A model generated the notes under the pieces. That model saw only the letters and a program-made list of their open reading frames with translations. It was not told the origin of the DNA and made no database searches. Position numbers and translations under genes: made by a program. Positions 23,049 to 35,902 of a DNA stretch of 64,000 bases are shown here, in pieces. Source of the DNA: Ophiosphaerella korrae (Eukaryota > Ascomycota > Dothideomycetes > Pleosporales > Phaeosphaeriaceae); assembly GCA_028456385.1 (NCBI GenBank), contig JALNQF010000080.1, positions 118,415-182,414 on the forward strand, read 5' to 3'. Position 1 is the stretch's first letter. Every line of letters starts with the position of its first letter.

Positions 23049-23535
23049 TAGTAAGAATTTTAAATCTTAATAAAACTTTTACTAGCTATTACTAGAGATT
23101 TATATTTCTATAAACTAATAGCTAAATATACTAATATAACTTATAACTACTATAACTTAGTTTATTATACTATAACTTAGCTTATATAAAATCTTTAACT
23201 TACTTAAAAGCTAGCCTTTTAACTTAGAACTTTAAAATATTACTAGCTTATAACTTCTTTTTTACTTATACTAAAAGTATTTATAAAATAAAGATATACT
23301 ATAAATAGTAGACTATATATCTCGGAAAGAACTAAAGGAGTACTTTAGTACTACTATATTAAAAAAAAATTATAAAATATATACTAAAACTAAGTTCTTA
23401 GAATAGATAACTTAAAAACTAACTATACTAATTACTATAATAAAAAAAGTACTAAGTAACTTTAAATAATATCTAAAGACTTCTTTATAAAAAAATAAAA
23501 ATAAATAAGTAGTAGACTTTAAATCTTTTACTTAC
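23049..23535. other. RIP-mutated spacer between elements 2 and 3
   Basis: About 490 bp, AT-rich, no recognised domain. It continues the pre-insertion sequence interrupted by elements 2 and 3. Confidence 0.5.
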
Positions 23536-23540
23536 CTTAA

Positions 23541-23999
23541 TATAATAGGCTTTCTATTATTAACTATAGGTACCTATAAAAGAGTTAGTAGATTACAAAG
23601 TAATAATAAAAGGTTTATATTAAGATCTATAATAACTATAAATAATAGAAGATATTTTACAACTATCTTGTATTAGCGTTCTATAGTTAAAGGATTAAAT
23701 TACTAATACTATCCTAATAATGCGTATCTTTACTAACTATATACTTGTACTAATCTATTTATATAACCTTATAGATTACTACTAATCTATATATACGTAA
23801 CTATAAATTACTCTAATCTATTTATACGTTATTATAGATTACTTTAATCTATTTATACGTAATTATAGATTACTACTACGTATCCTAATTGTATATAGTT
23901 TCCTAATTAAGGTTATTACTCTACTTGTCTTATACTTTGTTAGTATCTAAGTTAGAACTAATTAGTTCTATTTTAATTTCTCTTGTTACGCCTATAATA
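23541..23999 (-). repeat. Element 3, 3' LTR
   Basis: 459 bp, more TpA-mutated than its partner (for example ATTTATACG where the partner has ATTCGTGCG or ATTCGCACG). Confidence 0.9.
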
Positions 24000-24671
24000 C
24001 TATCTCTTTCTCTAAGTAGTTTCTTGTTTTCCTATCTTAGAGTTAAAGTTATTAATCTAGTTTCTTTATTAATATAAAGTTCTTTATCCTCCCTTATACC
24101 TACTAAGTCTACTCTTTATTACCTTTAGTTAGCTAATTGTATATTACGTTATAGTATAGCTATATTCTCTTATTCTTGCTATAAATCCTTAAATCCTTTT
24201 CTAGAGTATATTTCTTTAAAATATAGTAAGGCCTATAAGGCGTATATCTATACTAACGCTCGTACGTCTTATAATCTTTCTAGTGTATCTCTTATAGAAT
24301 ATAAGTTAATAATACTTACTTGCGCGTCTATACTTATCTATAATAGAGAGAGCTATTAACTATACTTAAGATAAACTATCTAGATAGATTACTAAGGCTA
24401 AAAAAGAACGTAATTATATTCTAAGTATATAGGTAGAAAATTATACGCGTTTACTTTATCTTTATAAGATAAAAGCTTTAAATAATAAGAAGTCTATTGT
24501 ATAAGCTACTCTTATTAAGTCTAAGCTTAATTTTAAAGCTATAGTAGAGGCTATTCTTATTATATTAGGCGTTCCTAGCGTCTCTCTATCTAGTAGTAGT
24601 AGCGCTAATTTTCTTAGTTTGCTGTAAGGCGCTCTAGAGGGTTTTAACTTTAGAACTCCTTTAGTTTCTTA
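24000..24671 (+). pseudogene. Antisense accessory frame of element 3
   Basis: Homologous in position and frame to 8333-9034. The first part again ends YNRESY-stop. The second part includes KIKALNNKK, GVPSVSLSSSSSANFLSLL and ends GFNFRTPLVS-stop. Protein-level similarity persists although the LTR subfamilies differ, which supports real coding before RIP. Function unknown. Confidence 0.4.
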
Positions 24672-24689
24672 GAGTAATTAAGGTTATCC

Positions 24690-27600
24690 TCTAGTTCCTA
24701 TATTTTCTCCTATAGTTACCCTTTCTTGTCTATACCTATCTATTCTACTATATAGTAATTCCTGCTATTATAGAACTAATATACTAAAATATCTTTAACT
24801 TCTTATTCTCTATACGTATCTACTTTGTATACTAGTAGTTCTATATTTTATAGTACTATCTTAAGTAGCGCTACGTAGAAGGTTAGGTATATTCTTATCT
24901 TGTTTAGTAGCTTTAGTTTAAATATAACTAGTATAGCTTCTTTCTCTATTTTATATAGTCTTATCTTAACGTAGTCTAGTTTTAAACTAGGTTATTTACT
25001 CTTAATATTCTTTCTAACTAACTATACTTTTTCTCCCTCTCTAAATTAAGGTCCTTCTTTGTATTTTTTATTATAGTACTTAGCTATACAATTATACAAG
25101 AATTCTATATCCTATCTTAGTTAATTATATATATCTCTAAGTCTATTAGCAAAGTTTTCTCCTTTTAGAGACTAAGATATCTAATTTCTTAGTATCTAGT
25201 ATATATTAGGCTTAAATCTATAGTTCGCAAAGAAGAGTAATACTCTTATTACTATATTCTTTACACTATTATATACTAACTATACTATAAGTAGTAGTTA
25301 TACCTAATTATTCTAGTTATAGTTAAGGTAGTATCTTAAGTACTATTCTACTATCTAATTTATTTATTCTAATTGTTTATCTATTTGTAGATAATATACT
25401 ATAGATATCGCGTACTTAATTCCTAATTATACTATTATTGTTCCCTATAGTTTTAATATAAATTATATATCTCTATCTATAATAATTTTGTCTAGTAGTC
25501 TATATTAACTAATTATAGTTCCTAAAACCTAGTATATAGTAACCTCTATCCTACTTTTTTCTTTATATAGTTAGAAGTATATATACTTTGTAAGTTTATC
25601 TACTATTATTAGGATTCTATTGTACTTAATTCCTAATATTAGGTCTTTAGACTTAGGTAGTTTTATAATAAAGTCTATTGTAATAACTCTTTATAGTTAT
25701 TCTAGTACTTCTATTAGTTATAATATTCTATATAGTACGTGTTAACTATACTTATTTTTATAATATTCTATATAGTCTTATAGTACTTCTATTACTAGTT
25801 ATCTTACTTTTAAGATATAATAGTCTTATAGTAACTTATTAAGGGTTTTGTTAATTCCTTAGTATCTATATACTAGTAATTTATAGAATTGTTATATAAA
25901 TTCCCTTTAAATTTTTCTTAGAATATATATTCTTCTATAAGCTTATACAAGTCCTTCTTAGATTTCTAGATTTTCTATTTCTTTAGATACTTCCTTTATT
26001 ACTTTTCGAATCTATTTATTTAGCTCGCTACTTATTCTTTTAAGTATTATAGCTATTTTAGGTATATTTAGGACTAAATGTCTTATCTCGTTCTTAATTA
26101 GAACTATACTAGTAGTATTTACTTCTTCTTATAGGTCTAGTTTTCTACTAAAGGCGTCTACAAATTAGTTATCTTTACCCTTTATATATATAATTTCTAA
26201 GTTAAATATTAATAGGAATTCCTACTATCTTATATAGCGCTATAATAGTTCTTTATTTATTATAAATCCTATAAGATTCTAATAGTCTATATAGACTTTT
26301 ATCTAATACTTAGCTCTTTATAAGTATACTCTCTATTACTTAAATACTTTATAAATTACTAGTATCTCCTTATTATAGATTAGGTAGTTAAGCTCTACTA
26401 GCTTTATTTTCTTAAAAAAGTATTTAACTAAGTATTCTTTTTATATCTTTAGGTCTTCTTGTATTAGTACTATTCTATAGACTAAGTTAGATACATCTAT
26501 TTTTACTATTACTAGTAGGTCTAGGTTGTATATTCTAATAACTAGGTTCTCTATAAACTTTCTCTTAATTTTGTTAAATACTTTATTATATTCCTTAGTC
26601 TATTTAAATAGTATATCTTTCTTTATAAGCCTTGTTATTAGTTCTATATCTTTAGACTATTCTACTATTAACTTTCTATAAAAGTTTACTAGTCTATAGA
26701 ATTATTATACTTCTTTTAAGTTCCTTAGTGTTAGCTATTTATTAATTAACTTAATCTTCTCTAGGTTAATCTTAATTTTTCCTAGTTTTATAATAAATCT
26801 AAGGAAGTCTATTTCTTTTATATAGAATTCGCATTTCTTTATTTTAAAGAATATTTTAGCTTCTACTAATTTCTCTAGTACTTTGTATATATATTATATA
26901 TGTTCTTCTTTTATTTCTAAGAATATAAGGATGTTATCTAGGTATATAAATATAAATACATCTAAGTATTCTCTTAGTACTATGTTAATTCTTTCTTAGA
27001 AGGCTACTAGTGCGTTTATTAAGCTAAATAGTATAACTAAGTATTTGTATAGTCTATACTATATTCTAAATACTATTTTCTATTTATTACCTTCTTTAAT
27101 TCTAATCTAGTAGTAGGCGTTCTAGATATCTAATTTTATAAAGATTCTTACTTTTTATAGCTTATCTTATATTACGTTAATTTATAGTAATAGGTATTAA
27201 TTCTTGTTTATAATTGCGTTAGTTTTTCTAAAATCTACGTAGGGCCTCTTATTACTTATCTCTTTTTTATCTACAAATATAAGTCTATATACTACTAAGG
27301 ATTTAGATTCTTATATCTATCCTTTCTTTAGTGCGTTTTTAATAAACATTTGTTTAATCTTAGATTCTTTTTCTATCTTTCTATAGACTAGGCTCTATCT
27401 TACGTCTTTATCTTTCTTTAGATTTATTACTAAATCTTATAGCTAATATTCTAGAAGGTAATCTTTAGGCTCTATAAGCTGTTTTTCCTATTTCCTATAT
27501 TCTTCTAGGAATTTTCCTCTATAGGTGTTTATATTAGCCTTTAACATATCTATTCTATAGTAATTAATCTTTCTTATTCTCTAATTAATATATAAGTTAG

Positions 27601-30080
27601 TTATCTATAACTATAGTATACCTAGTATTATATTTTATTTGTTATTAATTGTTGTTATATCTATAACTATATTTTTAATTGTTATCTCTTCTAGTTTTAA
27701 TATAGAGAGAACTATTTTAAACCTAATAGGTTCTTAGAATAGTTTTCCTTTAATTATACTTAGTTATTAAGGGTATTTCTTTATTATATACTTTATTCTT
27801 TATATTTCTACAAACTTTTTTAATATAAAGTTTCTTGTAGCTCTACTATCTATTATTAATTATACTTTCTTTTCTTAATATATACTTTTCTTTATAATAT
27901 ATAGGCCTCCTATACCTTCTAGCTTTTCTTACTTAGGTAACTTTGTAAATTATCTATCTTTCTAGGGCTATAGCCCTACTTTAAGTTTATATTCTTTGTA
28001 TTTTAGATATTTATTATACTTATATTTATACTATAGTCTTCCTTAGACGTATCTCTTAGATAGTCTAGATCCTAGTCTTACTACTACGTATCTATCTTCT
28101 AAGATTATTTCCTATCCTTAGATATCTTCTACTAAGATTACTTTTATATAATTATAGCCTCTTCTTTGTATAGGCTATATATTATTATTTGCTTTAGGGT
28201 TTCTATATATAATATAATTCTTGTCTAGGTATAATATCTATAATACTTTAAAATATACTAGATGTTTAAGATCTATTATCTTGTTATCCCCTTCCTAGTA
28301 CTTATTTCTTCTAGGTGTATCTATAGTTAGAATATAGTATACTACTAGTACTCTTAGTGTATAGGCTTTATTAATTTATTACGTTTTTCTTACAGGGTAT
28401 TACTATTCTCTTTATATAAGTATTCTTCCTACTATAACTATATATTACTTTATCTATTCTTAAAATAGTATAAACTTTATTTCTTTAGGGTTACGTTCTT
28501 TCTAGTCTTTGTACGCTTCCTCTATACTTATAACTAGTAAGTATTTCTAAATAAACTTCTATTCTTTATTTTATTCCTCTATATCTATTATTATATAGCT
28601 ATTATAGCTATATATATCTAGCTAGGTATACTCTATACTTTTTATACTAACTTATTTCTTACTTTCTTATAGTTTTTTAGAGGAAGCTATAGTAGTCTCT
28701 TTATTTAATACTTATCTTTTAGCCTAGATTAATAGTGTCTAGAGTTCTTCCCCTTCTAAATCTTCTATTAGTAAGTCTATTATATATACTATCTACTCTA
28801 GCTATACTTTTATTCTACTTTCTTTTATTACTACTACTCTATTTTTCTATAGAAAGTATCTTACTCTTTATTTACTAGAAAGATATATATAGTAGTTATC
28901 CTTATAATAAAAGGTTTAATAGAGTATTACGTATTATATTTCTTTACTCCTAGCTACTTTCTTTTAAGGTTTAGCTTGTACTTGTAGTACTTCTTTCTTC
29001 TTTTTAGTTATTTTTAACTAAGTCTCTTTCTTTAGGTCCTTACTTCTATAGTCTTTTACAAAGTGTCTAGGTTTCCTATATTTATAATATACTATATCCT
29101 TTTTCTTTTATAATTAGTAATCTTTTATATAGTAGCCTTTCTTACTATAGTTAAAGTACGTAAAGTCTTTATTCTTCTTCTTTTTTTTATCTTTATTAGT
29201 ATTAAAGATTATAGAGTTTCTAACGTCCTAGTTTTTAGTTTAGTTTCTATACTTATTCTTCTTCTATTCTTAGAGATTATTGTTAATTTATATTACCTAT
29301 TATTTTAGAGCTTCTAATATCTTTCGTTTCTCTATATAGATTATTTTATATCGAATCTTAGAGTTTAGTCCTTATTTAAATTATAATATTAGGGCTAACT
29401 CGTTCTATTCTATATTTTAAGATAGTTATTTAAATTATAATATATACTTAGGAATACTCTAAGTTTATATAAGCTTCTTTAGCTATTCTTTAGCTTATTA
29501 AGTAACGTCTATATCTCTAAATACTACTCTTATTCGTTTAGTAAAGTATTTATAACTTCTAAAGATAGCTCTTATTTTATCCTTCTAGGTTATTAGAGAG
29601 TATATTATATAATCTATCTAGTAAAGTTTGTACTATCTTATTACGTCTTCTTTAAGGTGCAATCTAATATATATTACCTTCTTTTCTTCTATATTAAAGT
29701 ATAGTACTTATATATTTATCTAGAGTTATACTAAGGCTATAAAAGGTCTTAGTTTCTCCCTTATTCTATTAAACTTTTTAAAGATAAGTATCTTAGGTAG
29801 TTTCTTTGTTGCGCTTATTTCTAGACGTTATATAATTAATTCTATTTAGTTTTATCTTTCTATAATAGCTTTAATCTAGGCCTTATTCTATTTTGTATAT
29901 TCCTAAAGTTCTTTATTCTAGGTTTCTAAGGTATTAATTATTATTTTTATATCTTCTTTCTTAGAGATTAAGTTATTTATATAGTTTTTAATATCCTTCT
30001 ATACTATATTATCTAACTTATAACTACTTATAGGTGCCTTAGTAGCTTTTCTAGTTAAACTTTCTACTATCGTATTAGCT
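24690..30080 (-). pseudogene. Element 3 gag-pol remnant
   Basis: Minus-strand gag, RT, RNase H, integrase and chromodomain remnants, collinear with element 1. The RT catalytic box again reads YLDN near 26930-26950, and gag zinc-knuckle codons near 29090-29160 read Tyr. Broken by many TAG/TAA. Confidence 0.78.
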
Positions 30081-30131
30081 AGACTATGCGCTACTTACGC
30101 TTCGCTCCTCTTAATAACTAAATTAGTAAAG

Positions 30132-30590
30132 TATAATAGGCCTCTTGTTGTTAACTATAGGTACCTATAAAGGAGTTAGTAGATTACAAGGTAATAATAA
30201 AAGGTTCGTGTTAGGATCTATAATAACTATAAATAATAGAAGATATTTTACAACTATTTTGTATTAGCGTTCTATAGTTAAAGGATTGAATTACTAATAC
30301 TATCCTAATAATACGTATCCTTACTAACTATATACTTATACTAATCTATTTATACAACCTTATAGATTACTACTAATCTATGTATACGTAACTATAGATT
30401 ACTCTAATCTATTCGTGCGTTATTATAGATTACTTTAATCTATTCGCACGTAATTACAGATTACTACTACGTGTCCTAATTGTGTATAGTTTCCTAATTA
30501 AGGTTATTACTCTACTTGTCCTATACTTCGTTAGTATCTAAGTTAGGACTAATTAGTTCTATCTTAATTTCTCTTGTTACGCCTATAATA
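30132..30590 (-). repeat. Element 3, 5' LTR (less mutated copy)
   Basis: 459 bp. It keeps GTGCG, CGCACG and ACGTGTCC motifs that are TpA in the other copy. Right flank is TSD CTTAA. Confidence 0.9.
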
Positions 30591-31140
30591 CTTAAACTAC
30601 TTAGAAAATTAAAATTTTAACTTAATATAATTTTCTAATAAATATAGTAGGGTAATATAAAAAAAAAGCCTAAAAAAAGTTATAGTTTTTAACTAGTAAT
30701 AACTCTATAAATAAAATAGCTAAAAATATAAGCGAATATAAATCTTAAAGAAAATATCTAGGACTTTATTTTAGTTTACTACGAATTTTAATTACTAAGT
30801 AAATAAAAGTTAAGATTTAAACTATATAAAGGACTTTTTTTTTAAAATTTAACCTAATAGAACTTTTTTATTAGTATATAAAATTCTATTTTTATTTTAT
30901 CTTGTATTTAGTAAGCTAGTAGAGATTATATTACCTAATTTTTATAGAATATTTATTATCTACTTATTTAGTTATTTTAAATAGAGAAAAGTAATAACTT
31001 TATTATATAAGCTAAACTTACTAAATAGACTACTAATTTATTAGCCTAATAAAGATAAAATAACTTCTAATCTTATTTTTTCTTTATTTTTTCTAAATCC
31101 TTAATAACTAATAATATACTTCTTTTTACTATTACTACTA

Positions 31141-32957
31141 ACGTATTTTATAAGTAAGTTAGTAATACCTAACTAGCGTACTACCTATATATAATAATTA
31201 CGTAATATATTAACTATAATAATCCTAGAAGATATCTACTAAAGCTAATTTATAGCTTACTATTTTTAATATTAATATATAATATATATAAAGTATTAAC
31301 TAAGCTATAATATAATATAATATACTTAAAAGTATACTTATTAACTAATATACTAAGAAGCGTATATAACGTAACTATAAAGTAAATAGAAAGTACCTAA
31401 TAAAACTAGAAGAAGAAGCTATAGTCTAAAAAGTTCTTAAGTAATTTATATAAAGTTTTACGCCCTTAGGGTCTATTATATAAGAAATAGTAGATAGACT
31501 CTTTAGAGTATAGTAAAGTAACTCTATTAGTAAAAATTACGTTAATAACTTTACTAAGTAGACTTTTAAGCTCTAAAAGCGCTAGAGCTATTTATATAAC
31601 TATTAGTAAGCTACCTATAAAGATTCTATAGCTATTTTATACTAGTTTAACTTAATATAAGAGATAAAATAAAAGTATAAAATTATAAATAAGAATATCT
31701 ATAATTTTAATAAGACTAGCTTTAATATAAGTAAAATTATAGTATAGATAGTTATTACTAGTTTAGAAGTAGCTAAGAAAAAGAAGATTATCTAGCTAAG
31801 TAACTATAAGTAAGTTACTATTATCTAAGGTATATTATCTATAAGTTACTTACTTCTACTCTTTATTATTTTTATAAGTAGTATACTTATTAATACTTAG
31901 TTTAAAGACTTACTACGTAATTAGATTCTTAAAGTAAGCTCTAATAGCTAGATAAATAACTAGCTTACTTTTACTTAGTTCGAGTACCTTAATAAGTATA
32001 TAAAGTTAAGTACTATAAGTATATACTAGCTACTTATACTTAATAGCTATAAAAGCTATAACTTACTTAAATTCTAGAATCTTTATAAAAAAAAGAAAAT
32101 TATCTTTTACTATATACTTCTATATTTATTATACTTACTATAACATCTTAATATTAGTTACTTTACGCTATTAAAGTATAAGTATAGTAACTAGATTTTT
32201 ACTTTAGTATATAACTATATATATTTTATTAGTAAAGAAACTTTTCTCTAAGTATTTAAGCTAGCTTTTAAATAGTCTTTAATAGTAGAGAATATTAAAG
32301 TAAGTTTTAGAAGTACTAAGCTAGTCTTATATAACCTAGAGGCTATTCTATTAAAGCTTAACGTAAAGTTATTAACTCTAGTACTATTACTACTAAAGTA
32401 AAGTATATAAAAGGTATAGATACTATATAATATATATAAAATTAAGGTATAGTTTATACTAATTTAATAAAAGATATAAAGCTATTATAAGTCTTTTATA
32501 AGCTTATTAGATAAAAAGATTAATTAGCTAAGTAAAGGTACGTAGTAGATTATATATAATATAGTATTATTATAAAAAAATAAGTATATATACAAAGTAT
32601 AATTAATAAGCTTATAAAGTATTAGGTAAGATAATAAAAGTATATTTAAATAGAAAAGACCTTAATAGTAAAAGAAATATAAGACTTAATTACTAAGAGA
32701 GAGAATAGAAAGTATAATACTAGTAAAAGGCGTATAAGTAAAGTATATAGTATAGTATAGTATAGTATAAATATTATAGTAAAAAAAGATATAACTCTTA
32801 TACTTATAACGTAAAAGTAGATAATACTAAAGATAGTAATATATCTAAAGAATAAATTAGCTTATTATAATTTTTAATAAGTATATTATATATTATATAG
32901 TTATACTACGTAGGTAGTATACTAGTTAGGTATTACTAACTTACTTATAAAATATAT
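31141..32957 (+). mobile_element. Fot1/pogo-like transposon nested in the Tc1-like element
   Basis: 1817 bp with TIRs of about 50 bp: ACGTATTTTATAAG at the left and ATATATTTTATAAG (reverse complement) at the right, continuing through AGTAATACCTAACTAG. TA duplications lie at 31139-31140 and 32958-32959. Size and TSD fit Fot1/pogo elements. Confidence 0.88.
31370..32850 (+). pseudogene. Fot1/pogo transposase (DDE_1) remnant
   Basis: The + strand reads KLEEEAIV, an IYNFNKTSF block near 31697 (family NFDETGF), LLLFIIF, and LLILNSYKSYN near 32045 (family LLILDGHESH), then IIFYYILLYLLYLL (family PPHSSHLLQPLD region). The catalytic Asp codons have become Asn and His codons Tyr, all explicable by RIP transitions. 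Inactive. Confidence 0.8.
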
Positions 32958-32999
32958 TATCTTTAATAAGTAGTATATATCTATTAATAATACTATAAA

Positions 33000-34110
33000 G
33001 TAAATTAGTAAAAAAAAAAAGTTATTTACTCTCTATAAGCTAAGTAATAGAAAGGTATATTACTAGGTTAAAATTAAGAGAAATAAAATAACTAAATAGA
33101 GATTTAATAAAGAATTCTAAGAAGACTAATATAAGATTATTATTTAAAAATAATATTTATATCTCTATTAAGAGCTTCTAATTATTTATTAAGGAATAAA
33201 GCTATACTATTAACCTTACTAATAAAAAGCTCTTAATTAATAAATAAAATACTAAAAAAGAGTTTACTATTATAAAGAGTAGCTAAGAAAGTAAAAAAAT
33301 AATTAGATTAATAGTAAAAAATATATATTTTAAGATATAGAAGAGAGATAAGATAAAATACTACTAAAAATAGAGTTAGAAAAGAAATAGTCTTTATATT
33401 AAATAGAAATATGTTTAAAAAATATTCTATTTTTTTCTAATTATATTTACTTTTTAATTATATTATTATAGCTAGCTTACTAACTATTATATTACGTAAA
33501 GAAATAAATATCTAAGTATAAAGAGCTATTTAGATAAGAAGAATATTAGACCTAGAGTTTATTTAAGTCCTAATTAATACTAGTCCTATTTATTATACTT
33601 ACTATATCTATATAGTACTTAATAAATATCTTAAAAAGTATATTAAATAACGTAAGTTATATAACTCTATTTTAGGCTATTTTTTTTATTATTATAAAAG
33701 AACTTATTAATAGATCTTCTATCTAAGGTTATAAATAACTAACTAGGATACTAGAGTAAATATATTTATAAGATACTAGTAGAATTTATAAAGCTTCTAC
33801 TATTATTAATTAGTTTAAAAGAAATAGTATAAAACTCTTTCTTTATCTAGCTTATAGTCTAGATCTAAATCTTATTAAAAATATATAGAATTTATATAAA
33901 AATAAACAAATTAAAAGATATAAAAGAAATTTTCTTATATAAACTACTTATATAGTAGTAGAATCCTTTAATATAGTAAAAAAAAAAAGAAGTACTTATA
34001 TTATAAGAATCTATAGAAAAATCTATATAATTAAGAAAAAAAAGTTAGTAAGACTATATACTAGCTAAGTATTATTCTACAAAGTATTAATACTAATAGG
34101 TTATAGCTTA
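33000..34110 (+). pseudogene. Tc1/mariner-type transposase remnant
   Basis: Around 33770-33900 the + strand reads DTSRIYKASTIIN, FKRNSIKL, then YSLDLNLIKNI and NLYKN, matching the DNARIHKA and YSPDLNPIENxW blocks of Tc1-like DDE transposases. The catalytic Glu position is now Lys, and His and Asn positions are altered by transitions. Multiple stops; inactive. Confidence 0.75.
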
Positions 34111-34456
34111 TAAATATAAGTTTTTACTAAAAGTTTACTTTTATATCTTTTACTTAATATCTACTCTTTAAATAATTAGAATTACGTATAACTCTACTAT
34201 ATTAATTTAATTATATATATCTAACTTATACTAAAAAATTATTAAGCTTTAAAGTTAGCTTAAAAAAAAGTCCTCTAAATAGTTTATATCCTAGCTCTTA
34301 TCTACTTAGTAATTAAAAATCGTAGTATACTAAAATAAAGACCTTAATATTTTCTTTAGGATTTATATTATATTTTTAGCTATTTTATTCGAAGAGTTAT
34401 TACTAGTTAAAAACAATAACTTTTTTTTAGGCTTTTTTTCGTGTCACCTTACTATA

Positions 34457-34635
34457 CTAAGAACTTTCCTAGCTAATAGCTTTATAATAGACCTAGTAGC
34501 TCTTAACTAACCTATTATAAAAGAATTTAACCTAGATATAATCTTTATTTCTTTTAACTAAAGTAGTTTCTTAAAGTATAAACTAGTTACTAAAGTCTCT
34601 TTTAATAACTAAACTAAATTAAATAAATTACTTAA
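34457..34635. other. AT-rich flank before the GC island
   Basis: About 180 bp between the Tc1-like end and the first GC-rich unit. No coding signal or repeat match recognised. Confidence 0.4.
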
Positions 34636-34767
34636 TAACTGTCGCAAGTACGTACGCACAAGCGTAGCTTAGTACTTAGCTTAGTACGAGCGAGCCTATT
34701 AGAGCTCTCTATCGTTAATAGATCTATTAATAACTCCCTGACTACGCTTTACAGCTCGCGACAGTTA
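34636..34767. mobile_element. Small MITE-like unit
   Basis: 132 bp bounded by inverted termini TAACTGTCGC(A/G)AG; contains GTAGCTTAGTACTTAGCTTAGTAC. A RIP-mutated, longer relative lies at about 36515-36706, sharing the same internal order. No coding capacity. Confidence 0.6.
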
Positions 34768-34860
34768 TAAGCTTGGTTCGCGCAATCTTCTCTGCGCATT
34801 ACTTCGAGTAAAGCAACTAGCTATAGTAGTGATCTATTCCCTGCTCCTCATCGTGCGCAC
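34768..34860. other. GC-balanced spacer in the island
   Basis: About 90 bp with normal composition and no recognised feature, just before the modular repeat array. Confidence 0.4.
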
Positions 34861-35625
34861 AGAGGCAGCCCTATAACGACAGCTCAACGTCAGCTCGTCG
34901 ACGGCTCGCAGCGTAGAGGTACCCTCTAATCGTCGCGAGTACGAATCAAGCACGGCGGCCCTCTATTGAAAGCATCGCAGAGGCAGTCATCTATTGTGAG
35001 CGCGTCGGCCTCTATCGACAGCTCGTCGCCAGCTCGTCGTGAGTACGCATCACAGAGGCAGCCCTCTATTGACGGCACGTATCACAGCAGCCCTCTATCG
35101 TTAGCTCGTCGTGAGCTCGTATTACACAAGAGGCTGCTCCGCATCGTTAACTTGTTGACAGCACGCATCGTTAACTTATCGTCAACTCGTCGTTAGCTCG
35201 CATCGTTAGCTCGCATCGGCAGCACGAACTGCACAGAGGTAGGCCTCTATCGACAGCTCGTCGGCAGCCCGTATCGATAGTCTATTGTTAGCTCGCGTCG
35301 GCAGCATACATCGCGAAGGCAGCCCTCTATTGTTAGCTTGTATCGACAGCATGCATTAAGCAGAGGCAGCCTTCTATCGTTAGTATTGTTAGCAGCACGC
35401 ATCGTTAACTCGTCGGCAGCTCGCATCGTTAGCTCGCAGAGGCAGCTCGCAGCGTAGAGGTAGCCCTCTATCGTCGGCAGCACGCATCGCTAACTCGTCA
35501 GTAGCTTGTATCGTTAGCTCGCGTCGGCAGCACGAATCAAGTAGAGGCAGTCCTCTATTGTTAGCTCGTCAGTAGCACGCATCGCGCAGAGGCAGCCCTC
35601 TATCGTTAGCTTGTCAGTAAATTAG
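34861..35625. repeat. Degenerate modular repeat array (GC-rich)
   Basis: About 765 bp built from recurring short modules rather than one clean period: a hairpin-like module AGAGGCAGCCCTCTAT (arms AGAGG/CCTCT), a TTAGCTCGTC module and a GCAGCACGCATCG module. The first begins at 34861, 34979, 35054, 35234, 35316, 35362, 35438, 35456, 35543 and 35588, with spacing from 18 to 180 bp. Variants differ mostly by C/T and G/A changes. The small open frames across it (34966-35196 +, 35247-35483 -) are composed of these modules and are not convincing genes. Confidence 0.8.
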
Positions 35626-35897
35626 ACCTCTGCCCAGGCGCAGATAACTAGAAGGAGCAAGTAAGGGGATTTAATCCCAAGAGGTAAGGGTCTCTAGTAC
35701 CCTAGTACGTTAAAGGCGTAAGCTTTATTAGCTTTTACCTAGTAGAAAAGTTTTAGAGGAATATAGCTCTATTTAGCTACCTATCTTAAGTTTAGCAGCT
35801 TAGTAGGTTAAAAGCACTATAATATTCCTACACTCTATTTAAAGATTTAAGCTACGTATCTCTAGATTAATTACCTAAGTACGTACTAAGAGCTGTG
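35626..35897. other. Spacer between array and solo LTR
   Basis: Composition declines from balanced to AT-rich. No open frame or repeat match recognised. Confidence 0.4.
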
Positions 35898-35902
35898 ATT
35901 CT

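Larger units (their letters stand above)
23541..30590 (-). mobile_element. Gypsy element 3: RIP-degraded chromovirus
   Basis: 7050 bp on the minus strand. The 459-bp LTRs (23541-23999, 30132-30590) start TATAATAGGC and end GCCTATAATA, RIP-altered forms of the TGTTATAGG/CCTATAACA termini of element 2. TSD CTTAA occurs at 23536-23540 and 30591-30595. The interior is collinear with element 1. The LTR middle differs, so it is a separate subfamily. Confidence 0.92.
30645..34454 (+). mobile_element. Tc1-like DNA transposon with long terminal inverted repeats
   Basis: The ends are inverted copies: TAGTAGGGTAATATA (left) and TAGTAAGGTGACACG (right, reverse complement). Similarity extends inward about 200 bp. 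TA duplications flank it at 30643-30644 and 34455-34456. Without the nested element (31141-32957 plus TA) it is about 2.0 kb, a normal size for the superfamily. The left end is more RIP-mutated than the right. Confidence 0.85.

Noticed and set aside
34966..35483. Two short open frames (76 and 78 codons) in the GC island
   Set aside because: They consist of the repeat modules read in frame on either strand; no evidence of a protein.
34861..35625. CRISPR array
   Set aside because: Spacing is irregular, modules are degenerate, there are no uniform spacers or cas genes, and the host is a fungus.
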